From: an uncultured Stenotrophomonas sp.
Lineage (GTDB): Bacteria; Pseudomonadota; Gammaproteobacteria; Xanthomonadales; Xanthomonadaceae
NCBI GenBank assembly: GCA_913775725.1
Contig: CAJYNG010000020.1
Coordinates: 1-64,000, forward strand
DNA: 64,000 nt
Direction of reading: 5' to 3'
In this document: in pieces, positions 1-10,431 of the stretch
Layout: every line of letters starts with the position of its first letter
Position numbering within the stretch: position 1 is the stretch's first letter
Notes under the pieces: generated by a model
What the model saw: only the letters and a program-made list of their open reading frames with translations
Database searches by the model: none
Told to the model about the DNA's origin: nothing
Position numbers and translations under genes: made by a program

Positions 1-70
1 CCCGGTCCTGCGGGCGCTTGGGGCCGGCCAGCGACGGCTTGACGTCGCCCATGTCCAGTTCCAGGACCGG

Positions 71-71
<1 letters not shown>
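1..71 (-). other. Inverted 71-bp piece of the aconitase gene
   Basis: Read on the minus strand, these bases encode an aconitase stretch containing [20 protein letters not shown], which is exactly the part that should precede the [14 protein letters not shown] at base 71 onward. Read on the plus strand, the bases give an open but meaningless peptide. The first ten bases and bases 62-71 are perfect inverted repeats (cccggtcctg / caggaccggg), so flipping 1-71 restores a continuous aconitase frame across the junction. This is visible directly. The cause is inferred: a fold-back artefact at a contig or assembly end is the simplest reading, and a real small inversion through the 10-bp repeats is the alternative. 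Confidence 0.85.
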
Positions 72-1684
<1,613 letters not shown>

Positions 1685-1708
1685 CGGCGCGGCTGCGCCC
1701 GATTGAGG

Positions 1709-1740
1709 AAAGGGCCGGATCCTTGCGGATCCGGCCCTTT
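1709..1740. terminator. Bidirectional hairpin between acnA and betT
   Basis: A perfect 14-bp stem (aaagggccggatcc, loop ttgc, ggatccggcccttt) begins 24 bases after the acnA stop. Because the stem starts with AAA and ends with TTT it can work for both convergent genes. Rho-independent terminator by structure; the U tract is short. Confidence 0.75.
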
Positions 1741-1758
1741 GTGCTTGCGATGCCCCCT

Positions 1759-1823
1759 GTAGAGCCGAGCCTGCGCTCGCCTGCTTCTGCGCCAACAGCA
1801 GCCGAGCATGGGCTCGGCTCTAC
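1759..1823. repeat. SMAG (GTAG-headed REP) inverted dimer
   Basis: Two GC-rich palindromes of the gagccgagc/gctcggctc type face each other, with GTAG at the left end and CTAC at the right. This is the layout of the SMAG repeats known from S. maltophilia. It lies between convergent acnA and betT. Confidence 0.85.
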
Positions 1824-1831
1824 AGAAGCGC

Positions 1832-3382
1832 TTAGCGCCGCGGCGCGTCCGGATCGGTGCGCAGTGCCTTCAGCAGGCCCCACATGTAGAACGCCAGGGT
1901 GAACGAGAACGGCAGGCCGCACAGCACCACCGCCGTCTGCATCGCACTGAAGTTGCCGGCCAGCAGCAGGCCAACGCTGGCCACGGTGATGCCGGCCGCC
2001 CAGAACACGCGCAGCCAGATCGGCGCGTCATGGCCATCTTCCACGCCATCGTCAACGCGACGGGTGCACAGGTTGGCGATCATCAGCGTGCCCGAATCGA
2101 CCGGGGTCAGGAACAGCACGAAGCCGATCACCACCGCGGCTCCGGCCACGTACGGCGCGCCGGGCAGGTATTCCAGCAGCTTGAACAGCGTCATCGCCGC
2201 ATCGTGCTGGGCCACGTCACCCAGGATCGCCTGGCCGTGGTTGAGCACCAGGTCGATGGCGGTGTTGCCAAAGATCGACAGCCAGGCCAGGGTGAAGCCG
2301 AGCGGGATCAGCAGCACGCCCATGATCACTTCGCGGATGGTGCGGCCACGCGAGATGCGCGCCACGAAAAGGCCGACGAAGGGCGCCCAGGCGATCCACC
2401 ACGCCCAGTAGAACAGCGTCCACGAACCCATCCACTCACGGCCCTTCGGGTCGTTGAGGTACATGTCGAAGCTCTTGCGCACGAACGCACCGAGGTAATC
2501 GCCGGTGTTCTGGATCAGACCATCGAACAGGTGCAGGGTCGGGCCGGTGACCAGCACGAACAGCAGCAGGCCGCACAGCAGGCGCACGTTGAGGTTGGAC
2601 AGCCAGGCAATGCCCTTCTCCACACCGGCGACCACGCCGATGGTGGCCACCACCATCATCACCAGCACGATCGCCACCAGCACCTGCGGCGTATCCGGGA
2701 TGTGGAACAGGTAGACCAGGCCGGACTGCACCACCAGCGCGCCGATGCCGAGGTTGGTCACCATCGAGATCAGCGTGGCCAGGATGCCGAAACCATCCAC
2801 CATATCGCCGATGCGGCCGTGGATGCGCTCACCGAAGATCGGGTACAACGCCGAGCGCAGCGCCAGCGGCAGGTCGCGGCGGTAGGCGAAATAGCCCAGT
2901 GCCACGCCGACCAGCGCGTACAGCGCCCAGCCGTGCAGGCCCCAGTGCAGGAAGGTCAGCACCATCGCTTCGCGGCCGGCGGCCACGGTTCCGCCGGGCT
3001 GCCCGGGCGGATGCAGGAAATGGTCCAGCGGCTCGTAGGCACCGTAGTACAGCAGCGCGATGCCGATGCCGGCCGAGAACAGCATCGAGACCCAGGCGAC
3101 GTAGCCAAAGGCCGGTGATTCCTCGTTGTGACCCAGGCGGATGCGGCCATACGGCGAGAACGCCAGCCACAGCACGAAGCCCAGGCACAGCACGATCAGC
3201 AGCATGTACCACCAGCCGAACGCGGCCGACACTTCGGCCTGCGCCCATTGCAGCCAGTGCTCGCTGCCTTCGGGATAGAGAACGGTGAGCAGCCCGAGGA
3301 TGCCGATCGACACCGAGGAGCTGAAGAAGACAAAACGGTTCAAGCGCAGGGGCGAACGCTTGGGATGAGCCAGGGAAGACAT
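1832..3382 (-). CDS. betT: BCCT-family choline/betaine transporter
   Basis: 516 residues with about 12 hydrophobic segments. The BCCT signature is clear in YWAWWIAWAPFVGLFVARIS, whose aromatic box forms the trimethylammonium site in this family, followed by RGRTIREVIMG. The protein lacks the long cytoplasmic C-terminal tail of E. coli BetT (677 aa), so osmotic sensing may differ. It should sit in the inner membrane and bring in choline or a related compound. It is transcribed divergently from betI, with the BetI-type palindrome in between, which supports choline as substrate. ATG at 3382 is the first good start. Substrate is inferred from context. Confidence 0.88.
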   Translation of the reverse strand: MSSLAHPKRSPLRLNRFVFFSSSVSIGILGLLTVLYPEGSEHWLQWAQAEVSAAFGWWYMLLIVLCLGFVLWLAFSPYGRIRLGHNEESPAFGYVAWVSMLFSAGIGIALLYYGAYEPLDHFLHPPGQPGGTVAAGREAMVLTFLHWGLHGWALYALVGVALGYFAYRRDLPLALRSALYPIFGERIHGRIGDMVDGFGILATLISMVTNLGIGALVVQSGLVYLFHIPDTPQVLVAIVLVMMVVATIGVVAGVEKGIAWLSNLNVRLLCGLLLFVLVTGPTLHLFDGLIQNTGDYLGAFVRKSFDMYLNDPKGREWMGSWTLFYWAWWIAWAPFVGLFVARISRGRTIREVIMGVLLIPLGFTLAWLSIFGNTAIDLVLNHGQAILGDVAQHDAAMTLFKLLEYLPGAPYVAGAAVVIGFVLFLTPVDSGTLMIANLCTRRVDDGVEDGHDAPIWLRVFWAAGITVASVGLLLAGNFSAMQTAVVLCGLPFSFTLAFYMWGLLKALRTDPDAPRR

Positions 3383-3472
3383 GGGGTCGTCTCATCAAGT
3401 CCGAGGGAGCACATGGGCGGGGCCGGACCGGTAAACCGGGCCCATGGCGTGGGGCGCGAGCGCATCCTAGGG

Positions 3473-3500
3473 TTTATTGATTGAACGTTCAATCAATAAA
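3473..3500. promoter_or_regulatory. Perfect 28-bp palindrome, likely BetI operator
   Basis: A perfect inverted repeat centred on AACGTT at 3484-3489 with arms of 14 bases; the core reads TTGATTGAACGTTCAATCAA. It lies in the betT-betI divergent promoter region and resembles the operators of BetI and other TetR-family repressors. It is AT-rich against a GC-rich background. Binding by BetI is inferred from position and symmetry. Confidence 0.8.
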
Positions 3501-3552
3501 AAGCATAATGGCGGGCAGCCCGATCCTTCGGGTCGCAATCCGTGGAGAGACA

Positions 3553-4143
3553 ATGCCGAAGAAAGGCGTGGAACCGGTACGGCGCGAGCAGCTGATCCGG
3601 GCCACTTTCCAGACCATCGACGAGATCGGCATGGCCGATGCGACCGTCGCCACCATCGCGAAGAAGGCAGGGCTGTCCAGCGGCATCGTCGCCCACTACT
3701 TCGGTGACAAGGACGGCCTGCTCAATGCTGCAATGCGGCAGATCCTGCGCGAACTGAAGGACGCGGTCGCCCGCTACCGCGCCGACGCCAGCGATGACCC
3801 GCGCGAGCAGCTGCGCGCCATCGTCGATGGCAACTTCGACGACAGCCAGATCAACGGCACCGCCATGCGCGTCTGGCTCACCTTCTGGGCCGCGAGCATG
3901 CACCAGCCGGAACTGGCCCGGCTGCAGCGCGCCAACGACCAGCGCCTGTTCTCCAACCTGTGCCACCAGTTCAACCGCCTGCTGCCCCACCCGCAGGCCC
4001 GCCTGGCCGCCCGCGGCCTGGCCGCGATGATTGATGGCCTGTGGCTGCGCGGCAGCCTGGTCGGCGGCCAGTTCAATGCCGAGAAGTCCCGGCGCATCGC
4101 CTACGGCTATATCGACTTCCAGTTGCAGGCTGTCGCGCTATAA
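3553..4143 (+). CDS. betI: TetR-family choline-responsive repressor BetI
   Basis: 196 residues. The N-terminal helix-turn-helix is in [22 protein letters not shown], typical of TetR, and the start [19 protein letters not shown] matches BetI. The C-terminal ligand-binding part is normal length. ATG 3553 is preceded by GGAGAG, so it is preferred over the upstream TTG at 3481, which would start inside the operator palindrome. First gene of betIBA; it should repress both its own operon and betT until choline is present. Confidence 0.92.
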   Translation: MPKKGVEPVRREQLIRATFQTIDEIGMADATVATIAKKAGLSSGIVAHYFGDKDGLLNAAMRQILRELKDAVARYRADASDDPREQLRAIVDGNFDDSQINGTAMRVWLTFWAASMHQPELARLQRANDQRLFSNLCHQFNRLLPHPQARLAARGLAAMIDGLWLRGSLVGGQFNAEKSRRIAYGYIDFQLQAVAL

Positions 4144-4181
4144 GCGCTTCAGCACCCGCCCCCTTCCAAGGAGTACGCCCC

Positions 4182-5654
4182 ATGACCACCCTGCCCGTCC
4201 AACAGCTCTACATCCACGGCCAGCGCGTCGATGCCACCAGCGGCAAGACCTTCAAGACCATCAACCCGGCCACCGGCGAGGTGATCGCCGAGGTGCAGGT
4301 CGCCAGCCAGGCCGACGTCGAACGTGCCGTGCAGAGCGCGGCCGAAGGCCAGAAGGTGTGGGCCGCAATGACCGCCATGGAGCGCTCGCGCATCCTGCGC
4401 CGCGCCGTCGAGATCCTGCGCGAGCGCAACGACGAACTGGCCCACCTGGAAACCCTCGACACCGGCAAGGCGCTGGCCGAAACCACCACCGTGGACATCG
4501 TCACCGGCGCCGACGTGGTCGAGTACTACGCCGGCCTGGCCACCGCCATCGAAGGCATCCAGCTGCCGCTGCGCGAATCGAGCTTCTTCTACACCCGCCG
4601 CGAGCCGCTGGGCGTGGTCGCCGGCATCGGCGCCTGGAACTACCCGATCCAGATCGCCATGTGGAAGTCGGCCCCGGCCCTGGCCGCGGGCAACGCGATG
4701 GTGTTCAAGCCGTCCGAAGTGACCCCGCTGACTGCGATCAGGCTGGCCGAGATCTACACCGAAGCCGGCGTGCCGGCCGGCGTGTTCAATGTCGTGCAGG
4801 GTCCGGGCCGCGAGATCGGCCAGTGGCTGACCGAGCACCCGGTGATCGAGAAGATCTCCTTCACCGGCGGCGTCGCCACCGGCAAGAAGGTCATGGCCAG
4901 CGCCGCGTCTTCGTCGCTGAAGGAAGTGACCATGGAACTGGGCGGCAAGTCGCCGCTAGTGATCTGCGATGACGCCGACCTGGACCGCGCCGCCGACATC
5001 GCGGTGATGGCCAACTTCTTCAGCTCCGGCCAGGTCTGCACCAACGGCACCCGCGTGTTCGTGCCGCGCAGCATGCTGGCCGCGTTCGAGGCCGCCGTTG
5101 TCGAGCGCGTCAAGCGCATCCGCATCGGCGACCCGATGGCCGCCGAGACCAACTTCGGCCCGCTGACCAGCTTCCCGCACATGGAAAACGTGCTGCGCTA
5201 CATCGAAAGCGGCAAGGTCGAAGGCGCCCGCCTGCTGACCGGCGGCGGCCGTGCCACCGAAGGCGCACTGGCCAACGGCGCCTACGTGCTGCCGACCGTG
5301 TTCTCCGACTGCCGCGACGACATGACCATCGTCAAGGAAGAGATCTTCGGGCCGGTGATGAGCATCCTCGCCTACGACGACGAAGACGAAGTGGTGCGTC
5401 GTGCCAATGACACCACCTTCGGCCTCGCCGCTGGTGTGGTCAGCAAGGACGTCAGCCGCGCCCATCGCATCATCCACCGCCTGGAAGCCGGCATCTGCTG
5501 GATCAACACCTGGGGTGAGTCGCCGGCCGAAATGCCGGTCGGTGGCTACAAGGAATCCGGCGTCGGCCGCGAAAACGGCATCTCCACCCTCGGCCACTAC
5601 ACCCGCATCAAGTCGGTGCAGGTGGAACTGGGCGACTACGCCAGCGTGTTCTGA
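4182..5654 (+). CDS. betB: Betaine-aldehyde dehydrogenase
   Basis: 490 residues, full length for BetB. It oxidises betaine aldehyde to glycine betaine with NAD(P)+. Visible signatures: [10 protein letters not shown] (cofactor), [10 protein letters not shown] (general-base Glu) and [13 protein letters not shown], whose Cys is residue 286, the same number as the catalytic Cys of E. coli BetB. AAGGAG stands before ATG 4182. It lies 38 bases after betI and about 100 bases before betA, and forms one operon with them. Confidence 0.95.
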   Translation: MTTLPVQQLYIHGQRVDATSGKTFKTINPATGEVIAEVQVASQADVERAVQSAAEGQKVWAAMTAMERSRILRRAVEILRERNDELAHLETLDTGKALAETTTVDIVTGADVVEYYAGLATAIEGIQLPLRESSFFYTRREPLGVVAGIGAWNYPIQIAMWKSAPALAAGNAMVFKPSEVTPLTAIRLAEIYTEAGVPAGVFNVVQGPGREIGQWLTEHPVIEKISFTGGVATGKKVMASAASSSLKEVTMELGGKSPLVICDDADLDRAADIAVMANFFSSGQVCTNGTRVFVPRSMLAAFEAAVVERVKRIRIGDPMAAETNFGPLTSFPHMENVLRYIESGKVEGARLLTGGGRATEGALANGAYVLPTVFSDCRDDMTIVKEEIFGPVMSILAYDDEDEVVRRANDTTFGLAAGVVSKDVSRAHRIIHRLEAGICWINTWGESPAEMPVGGYKESGVGRENGISTLGHYTRIKSVQVELGDYASVF

Positions 5655-5755
5655 CCGGCGCACCCCGAGCACGCCCCCTCGTCCGGCCACCGCGCCGATC
5701 CGACATTCCGCCGGGACGCCTGCATGCAGCGCGCCCCGGCCTGCAGGAGACACCC

Positions 5756-7438
5756 ATGAGCACCCATAACGAGTACGACTACATCATCATCGGCGCCGGT
5801 TCGGCCGGCAACGTGCTGGCCACCCGCCTCACCGAAGATGCCGATGTCAGCGTGCTGCTGCTGGAAGCCGGTGGCCCGGACTACCGGCTCGACTTCCGTA
5901 CCCAGATGCCGGCGGCACTGGCCTTCCCGCTGCAGGGCAAGCGCTACAACTGGGCGTACAAGACCGATCCCGAGCCCTTCATGAACAACCGCCGCATGGA
6001 CTGCGGCCGCGGCAAGGGCCTGGGCGGTTCGTCGCTGATCAACGGCATGTGCTACATCCGCGGCAACGCGATGGACTACGACAACTGGGCCAGCATGCCG
6101 GGCCTGGAAGACTGGACCTACCTGGACTGCCTGCCGTACTTCCGCAAGGCGGAAACTCGCGACATTGGCGCCAATGACTACCACGGTGGCGAGGGTCCGC
6201 TGCGCGTGACCACGCCGAAGGCCGGCAACAACGAGCTGTTCGCTGCGATGGTCGAAGCCGGCGTGCAGGCCGGTTACCCGCGCACCGACGACCTCAACGG
6301 CTACCAGCAGGAAGGTTTCGGCCCGATGGACCGCACGGTGACCCCGAAGGGCCGTCGCTCCAGCACCGCCCGCGGCTACCTGGACCTGGCCAAGCCGCGC
6401 CCGAACCTGACCATCGTCACCCACGCACTGACCGACCGCATCCTGTTCTCGGGCAAGCGTGCGGTGGGCGTGCAGTGGCTGCACAACGACCAGCCGCAGC
6501 GTGCCACCGCGCGCCGCGAAGTGCTGCTGTGTGGCGGCGCCATCGCCTCGCCGCAGATCCTGCAGCGCTCGGGCGTCGGCCCGGCCGACCTGCTGCGCAG
6601 CCTCGATATCGACCTGGTACACCACCTGCCGGGCGTCGGCGCCAACCTGCAGGATCACCTGGAGATGTACCTGCAGTACGAGTGCAAGAAGCCGGTCTCG
6701 CTGGCGCCGGCACTGAAGCTGTACAACCAGCCGGCCATCGGTGCCGAGTGGCTGTTCCTGGGCACCGGCATCGGCGCCAGCAACCAGTTCGAGGCCGGCG
6801 GCTTCATCCGCAGCGACGCCGAATTCGACTGGCCGAACCTGCAGTATCACTTCCTGCCGGTGGCCATCAATTACAACGGCTCCAACCCGATCAAGGCGCA
6901 CAGCTTCCAGATGCACGTCGGTTCGATGCGCTCGCCCAGCCGCGGCCGCATCCACGTGCGCTCGAAGGATCCGCGCGAACATCCCAGCATCCTGTTCAAC
7001 TACATGTCGCACGACCAGGACTGGCGCGAGTTCCGCGCGGCGATCCGCATCACCCGCGAGATCTTCGCGCAGCCGGCACTGGCACCGTACAGCGGCCGCG
7101 AGATCTCGCCGGGCAGCGCGCTGCAGACCGACGCGCAGATCGATGCGTTCGTGCGCGAGCACGCCGAGACCGCCTACCACCCGTCGTGCTCGAACAAGAT
7201 GGGCCACGCCGATGATCCGATGGCGGTGGTCGATGGCCAGGGCCGCGTGCACGGCCTGGAAGGCCTGCGCATCGTCGATGCCTCGATCATGCCGCAGGTG
7301 GTGACCGGCAACCTCAACGCGCCGACCATCATGATGGCCGAGAAGCTGGCCGACGTGATCCGCGGCCGCACCCCGCTGGCCCGCAGCACCGCGCCGTACT
7401 ACAAGGCCAACGGTGCACCGGTGCGCAAGCAGGGCTGA
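5756..7438 (+). CDS. betA: Choline dehydrogenase (GMC oxidoreductase)
   Basis: 560 residues, the usual BetA size. The FAD dinucleotide fold is at the N terminus ([19 protein letters not shown]), the first GMC signature is [20 protein letters not shown] and the second is [15 protein letters not shown]. The C-terminal segment [12 protein letters not shown] carries the catalytic His region. It oxidises choline to betaine aldehyde, which BetB finishes. Last gene of betIBA; CAGGAG precedes ATG 5756. Confidence 0.95.
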   Translation: MSTHNEYDYIIIGAGSAGNVLATRLTEDADVSVLLLEAGGPDYRLDFRTQMPAALAFPLQGKRYNWAYKTDPEPFMNNRRMDCGRGKGLGGSSLINGMCYIRGNAMDYDNWASMPGLEDWTYLDCLPYFRKAETRDIGANDYHGGEGPLRVTTPKAGNNELFAAMVEAGVQAGYPRTDDLNGYQQEGFGPMDRTVTPKGRRSSTARGYLDLAKPRPNLTIVTHALTDRILFSGKRAVGVQWLHNDQPQRATARREVLLCGGAIASPQILQRSGVGPADLLRSLDIDLVHHLPGVGANLQDHLEMYLQYECKKPVSLAPALKLYNQPAIGAEWLFLGTGIGASNQFEAGGFIRSDAEFDWPNLQYHFLPVAINYNGSNPIKAHSFQMHVGSMRSPSRGRIHVRSKDPREHPSILFNYMSHDQDWREFRAAIRITREIFAQPALAPYSGREISPGSALQTDAQIDAFVREHAETAYHPSCSNKMGHADDPMAVVDGQGRVHGLEGLRIVDASIMPQVVTGNLNAPTIMMAEKLADVIRGRTPLARSTAPYYKANGAPVRKQG

Positions 7439-7475
7439 CGCAAGCGACCCTTCGGCAGACTCACACCCCAAACCG

Positions 7476-7551
7476 GTAGGTGCCCACCCTGGTGGGCACG
7501 TCTCCACAGCGCCCCCTCGCAATCCCGTGCCGACCAAGGTCGGCACCCACC
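7476..7551. repeat. SMAG dimer, GTGCC subtype
   Basis: GTAG at 7476 opens a palindrome of the gtgcccaccctggtgggcac type, followed at 7527 by gtgccgaccaaggtcggcac and CCACC. The stem sequence differs from the agagccgagc subtype seen elsewhere. It fills most of the 234-base betA-rpfB gap and may act as mRNA 3'-end structure. Confidence 0.8.
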
Positions 7552-7672
7552 GTTGCAGCCTCCGCGAACCCCTCTTCGCGTTTTCCCTACGGCGGGGTAT
7601 GCTGCAATGAACGGCCATTGTCGATACGCTCAGGGCCGTAACCTAAAACATCACGATTCCTGGAGGGGGAAT

Positions 7673-9349
7673 ATGAGTCTGGATCGTCCCTGGCTGCAGA
7701 GCTATCCGAAAGGCGTTCCCGCCGAAATCGACGTCAATGAATTCCATTCGGTAGCCTCGGTCTTCGACGCTTCCGTCGCGAAATTCCGCGACCGTCCCGC
7801 CTACTCCAGCTTCGGCAAGGTCCTCACCTATGGTGAGACGGACGCGCTGGTCACCCAGTTCGCCGCCTACCTGCTGGGTGAGCTCAAGCTCAAGAAGGGT
7901 GACCGCGTCGCCCTGATGATGCCCAACTGCCTGCAGTACCCGGTGGCCACCTTCGGCGTGCTGCGCGCCGGACTGACCGTGGTCAACGTCAACCCGCTGT
8001 ACACCGCGCGCGAACTCAAGCACCAGCTGGTCGACGCCGGCGTCAGTGCCCTGGTGGTGGTCGACAACTTCGGTGACACCGTCGAGCAGGTCATCGCCGA
8101 TACGCCGGTCAAGCACGTGGTCACCACGGGCCTGGGCGACCTGCTTGGCGCCAAGGGCGCGATCGTCAACTTCGTGCTGAAGTACGTCAAGAAGATGGTG
8201 CCCAACTACCACATCAAGGGTGCCGTCCGCTTCAAGCAGGCGCTCAAGCTGGGCAGCCGCCACGCACTTCCGCCGGTCGAGATCGACCACGACGACATCG
8301 CCTTCCTGCAGTACACCGGCGGCACCACCGGCGTGGCCAAGGGTGCGATGCTGACCAACCGCAACCTGATCGCCAACATGCAGCAGGCCTCGGCGTGGTT
8401 GTCGACCTCGGGCATCGAGCCGGGCAAGGAAGTGATCATCACTGCCCTGCCGCTGTACCACATCTTCGCGTTGACCGCGAACGGCCTGGTCTTCATGAAG
8501 TTCGGTGGCTGCAACCACCTGATCACCAACCCGCGCGACATGAAGGGCTTCGTCAAGGAGCTCAAGGGCACCCGCTTCACCGCCATCACCGGCGTCAACA
8601 CGCTGTTCAACGGCCTGCTCAACACCCCGGGCTTCGACGAGATCGACTTCTCTTCGGTCAAGTTCACCCTGGGCGGTGGCATGGCGGTGCAACGTGCCGT
8701 GGCCGAACGCTGGAAGAAGGTCACCGGCGTGACCCTGGTCGAAGCCTACGGCTTGACCGAAACCTCGCCGGCAGCCTGCATCAACCCGCTCACCCTGCCC
8801 GAGTACAACGGCGCCATCGGCCTGCCGATCCCGTCCACCGATGCCTGCATCAAGGACGACAACGGCAACATCCTGGCGCTGGGCGAAGTGGGCGAGCTGT
8901 GCATCAAGGGCCCGCAGGTGATGAAGGGTTACTGGCAGCGCCCGGAAGAAACCGCCACCGCCATCGATGCGGACGGCTGGCTGCACACCGGCGACATGGC
9001 CAAGATGGACGAACAGGGCTTCTTCTACATCGTCGACCGCAAGAAGGACATGATCCTGGTGTCCGGCTTCAACGTGTACCCGAACGAAGTCGAGGACGTC
9101 ATCGCGATGATGCCGGGCGTGCTGGAAGTGGCCGCTGTCGGCGTCCCGGACGAGAAGTCCGGCGAAGTGGTCAAGGTCGTGATCGTGAAGAAGGACCCGA
9201 ACCTGACCGCGGAAATGGTCAAGGAACATGCGCGGGCAAACCTGACCGGTTACAAGCACCCCAGAATCGTAGAATTCCGAAAGGAGCTGCCGAAGACCAA
9301 CGTCGGCAAGATTCTCCGTCGCGAGCTGCGTGATACGCCCGCCCCGTAA
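7673..9349 (+). CDS. rpfB: Long-chain acyl-CoA ligase RpfB (FadD-type)
   Basis: 558 residues, AMP-forming acyl-CoA synthetase. The ATP/AMP motif is YTGGTTGVAKGA (from residue 214), then EAYGLTETSPAA and GWLHTGDMAKMDEQGF, and a C-terminal catalytic lysine region near KTNVGKILRREL. ATG 7673 follows a strong GGAGGGGG; the longer frame from 7553 reads through the SMAG repeat and is rejected. It activates fatty acids; in Xanthomonas the rpf-linked homologue RpfB also turns over the DSF signal. Its place directly before rpfF supports that role. A clean terminator separates the two genes, so they can be expressed independently. Confidence 0.92.
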   Translation: MSLDRPWLQSYPKGVPAEIDVNEFHSVASVFDASVAKFRDRPAYSSFGKVLTYGETDALVTQFAAYLLGELKLKKGDRVALMMPNCLQYPVATFGVLRAGLTVVNVNPLYTARELKHQLVDAGVSALVVVDNFGDTVEQVIADTPVKHVVTTGLGDLLGAKGAIVNFVLKYVKKMVPNYHIKGAVRFKQALKLGSRHALPPVEIDHDDIAFLQYTGGTTGVAKGAMLTNRNLIANMQQASAWLSTSGIEPGKEVIITALPLYHIFALTANGLVFMKFGGCNHLITNPRDMKGFVKELKGTRFTAITGVNTLFNGLLNTPGFDEIDFSSVKFTLGGGMAVQRAVAERWKKVTGVTLVEAYGLTETSPAACINPLTLPEYNGAIGLPIPSTDACIKDDNGNILALGEVGELCIKGPQVMKGYWQRPEETATAIDADGWLHTGDMAKMDEQGFFYIVDRKKDMILVSGFNVYPNEVEDVIAMMPGVLEVAAVGVPDEKSGEVVKVVIVKKDPNLTAEMVKEHARANLTGYKHPRIVEFRKELPKTNVGKILRRELRDTPAP

Positions 9350-9377
9350 GGGTTTCCGGGCAAGCGAGCAGGACAGG

Positions 9378-9406
9378 GACCCCGCCGGAGATGGCGGGGT
9401 CTTTTT
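9378..9406 (+). terminator. Rho-independent terminator after rpfB
   Basis: Stem gaccccgcc / ggcggggtc with a six-base loop followed by five T. It ends rpfB transcription before rpfF. Confidence 0.9.
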
Positions 9407-9549
9407 ATGGCCGGAACATGGCCGGCACGGCGCTTGCGGGCGGTTCACCACCGGTGCATAGAATCAGTCGCCGCCGCACGTTCAGCTCGCCCCCCTCACT
9501 CCTCTCCGTCCGCTCTGCGGTTGGCCGGACGGTCACACGGAGAACTCCC

Positions 9550-10419
9550 ATGTCTGCAGTACGCCCCATCATCACCCGCCCCTCGCTGCACCCTACCCTG
9601 CGCATCATCGAAGAGCCCGAGCGGGATGTGTACTGGATCCACATGCATGCCAACCTGGTCAACCAGCCGGGCCGGCCCTGCTTCGCCTCACGCCTGGTCG
9701 ATGACATCGTCGACTACCAGCGCGAACTGGGCGATCGCCTCAGCGCCTCGCACGTCCTGTCACCCCATGTCGTCCTTGCCTCGGACAGCGACGTGTTCAA
9801 CCTGGGCGGCGACCTTGAGCTGTTCTGCCGGCTGATCCGCGAAGGTGACCGCGCCCGACTGCTCGACTATGCCCAACGCTGCGTACGCGGCGTGCATGCC
9901 TTCCATGCCGGGCTCGGTGCACGTGCGCACAGCATTGCCCTGGTCCAGGGCAATGCCCTGGGCGGCGGTTTCGAGGCCGCACTGAGCTGCCACACCATCG
10001 TCGCCGAGGAAGGTGTGCTGATGGGCCTGCCGGAGGTGCTGTTCGATCTATTCCCGGGCATGGGCGCTTACTCCTTCCTGTGCCAGCGGATCAGCCCGCG
10101 ACTGGCCGAGAAGATCATGCTCGAGGGCAACCTCTATACCGCCAGCCAGCTCAAGGAGATGGGCCTGGTCGATATCGTGGTGCCCGTCGGCGAAGGCGTT
10201 GCTGCGGTCGAACAGGTGATCAAGGACAGCAAGCGGATTCCACATGCCTGGGCCGCGATGCGTGAGGTGAACGAAATCGCCAGCATGGTGCCGCTGCACG
10301 AAATGATGCGGATCACCGAGATCTGGGTGGACACCGCCATGCAGCTCGGCGAGAAGTCCCTGCGCACCATGGACCGGCTGGTGCGGGCGCAGGCCCGGCG
10401 CAATGGCGACCCGGCCTGA
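9550..10419 (+). CDS. rpfF: DSF synthase RpfF (crotonase family)
   Basis: 289 residues, same length as Xanthomonas RpfF. It makes the diffusible signal factor cis-11-methyl-2-dodecenoic acid by combined thioesterase and dehydratase action on acyl-ACP. The crotonase core is ALVQGNALGGGFEAALSC; the two glutamates that correspond to catalytic Glu141 and Glu161 of X. campestris are at 142 (GGFEAAL) and 162 (GLPEVLF). The C-terminal half EIWVDTAMQLGEKSLRTMDR is nearly identical to the Xanthomonas protein as I recall it. ATG 9550 is chosen; the upstream in-frame ATG at 9391 overlaps the rpfB terminator. It converges on rpfC with a 12-base gap. Confidence 0.96.
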   Translation: MSAVRPIITRPSLHPTLRIIEEPERDVYWIHMHANLVNQPGRPCFASRLVDDIVDYQRELGDRLSASHVLSPHVVLASDSDVFNLGGDLELFCRLIREGDRARLLDYAQRCVRGVHAFHAGLGARAHSIALVQGNALGGGFEAALSCHTIVAEEGVLMGLPEVLFDLFPGMGAYSFLCQRISPRLAEKIMLEGNLYTASQLKEMGLVDIVVPVGEGVAAVEQVIKDSKRIPHAWAAMREVNEIASMVPLHEMMRITEIWVDTAMQLGEKSLRTMDRLVRAQARRNGDPA

Positions 10420-10431
10420 CAGCGCGGGGGC

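Noticed and set aside
1808-3118. 436-codon His/Gln-rich frame opposite betT
   Set aside because: Antisense of a clear BCCT transporter; no promoter or family signal.
3481-3552. Longer BetI start at TTG 3481
   Set aside because: It would begin inside the operator palindrome; ATG 3553 has a ribosome site and the usual BetI start.
7553-7672. Longer RpfB start inside the repeat region
   Set aside because: Reads SMAG sequence; ATG 7673 has a strong GGAGGGGG.
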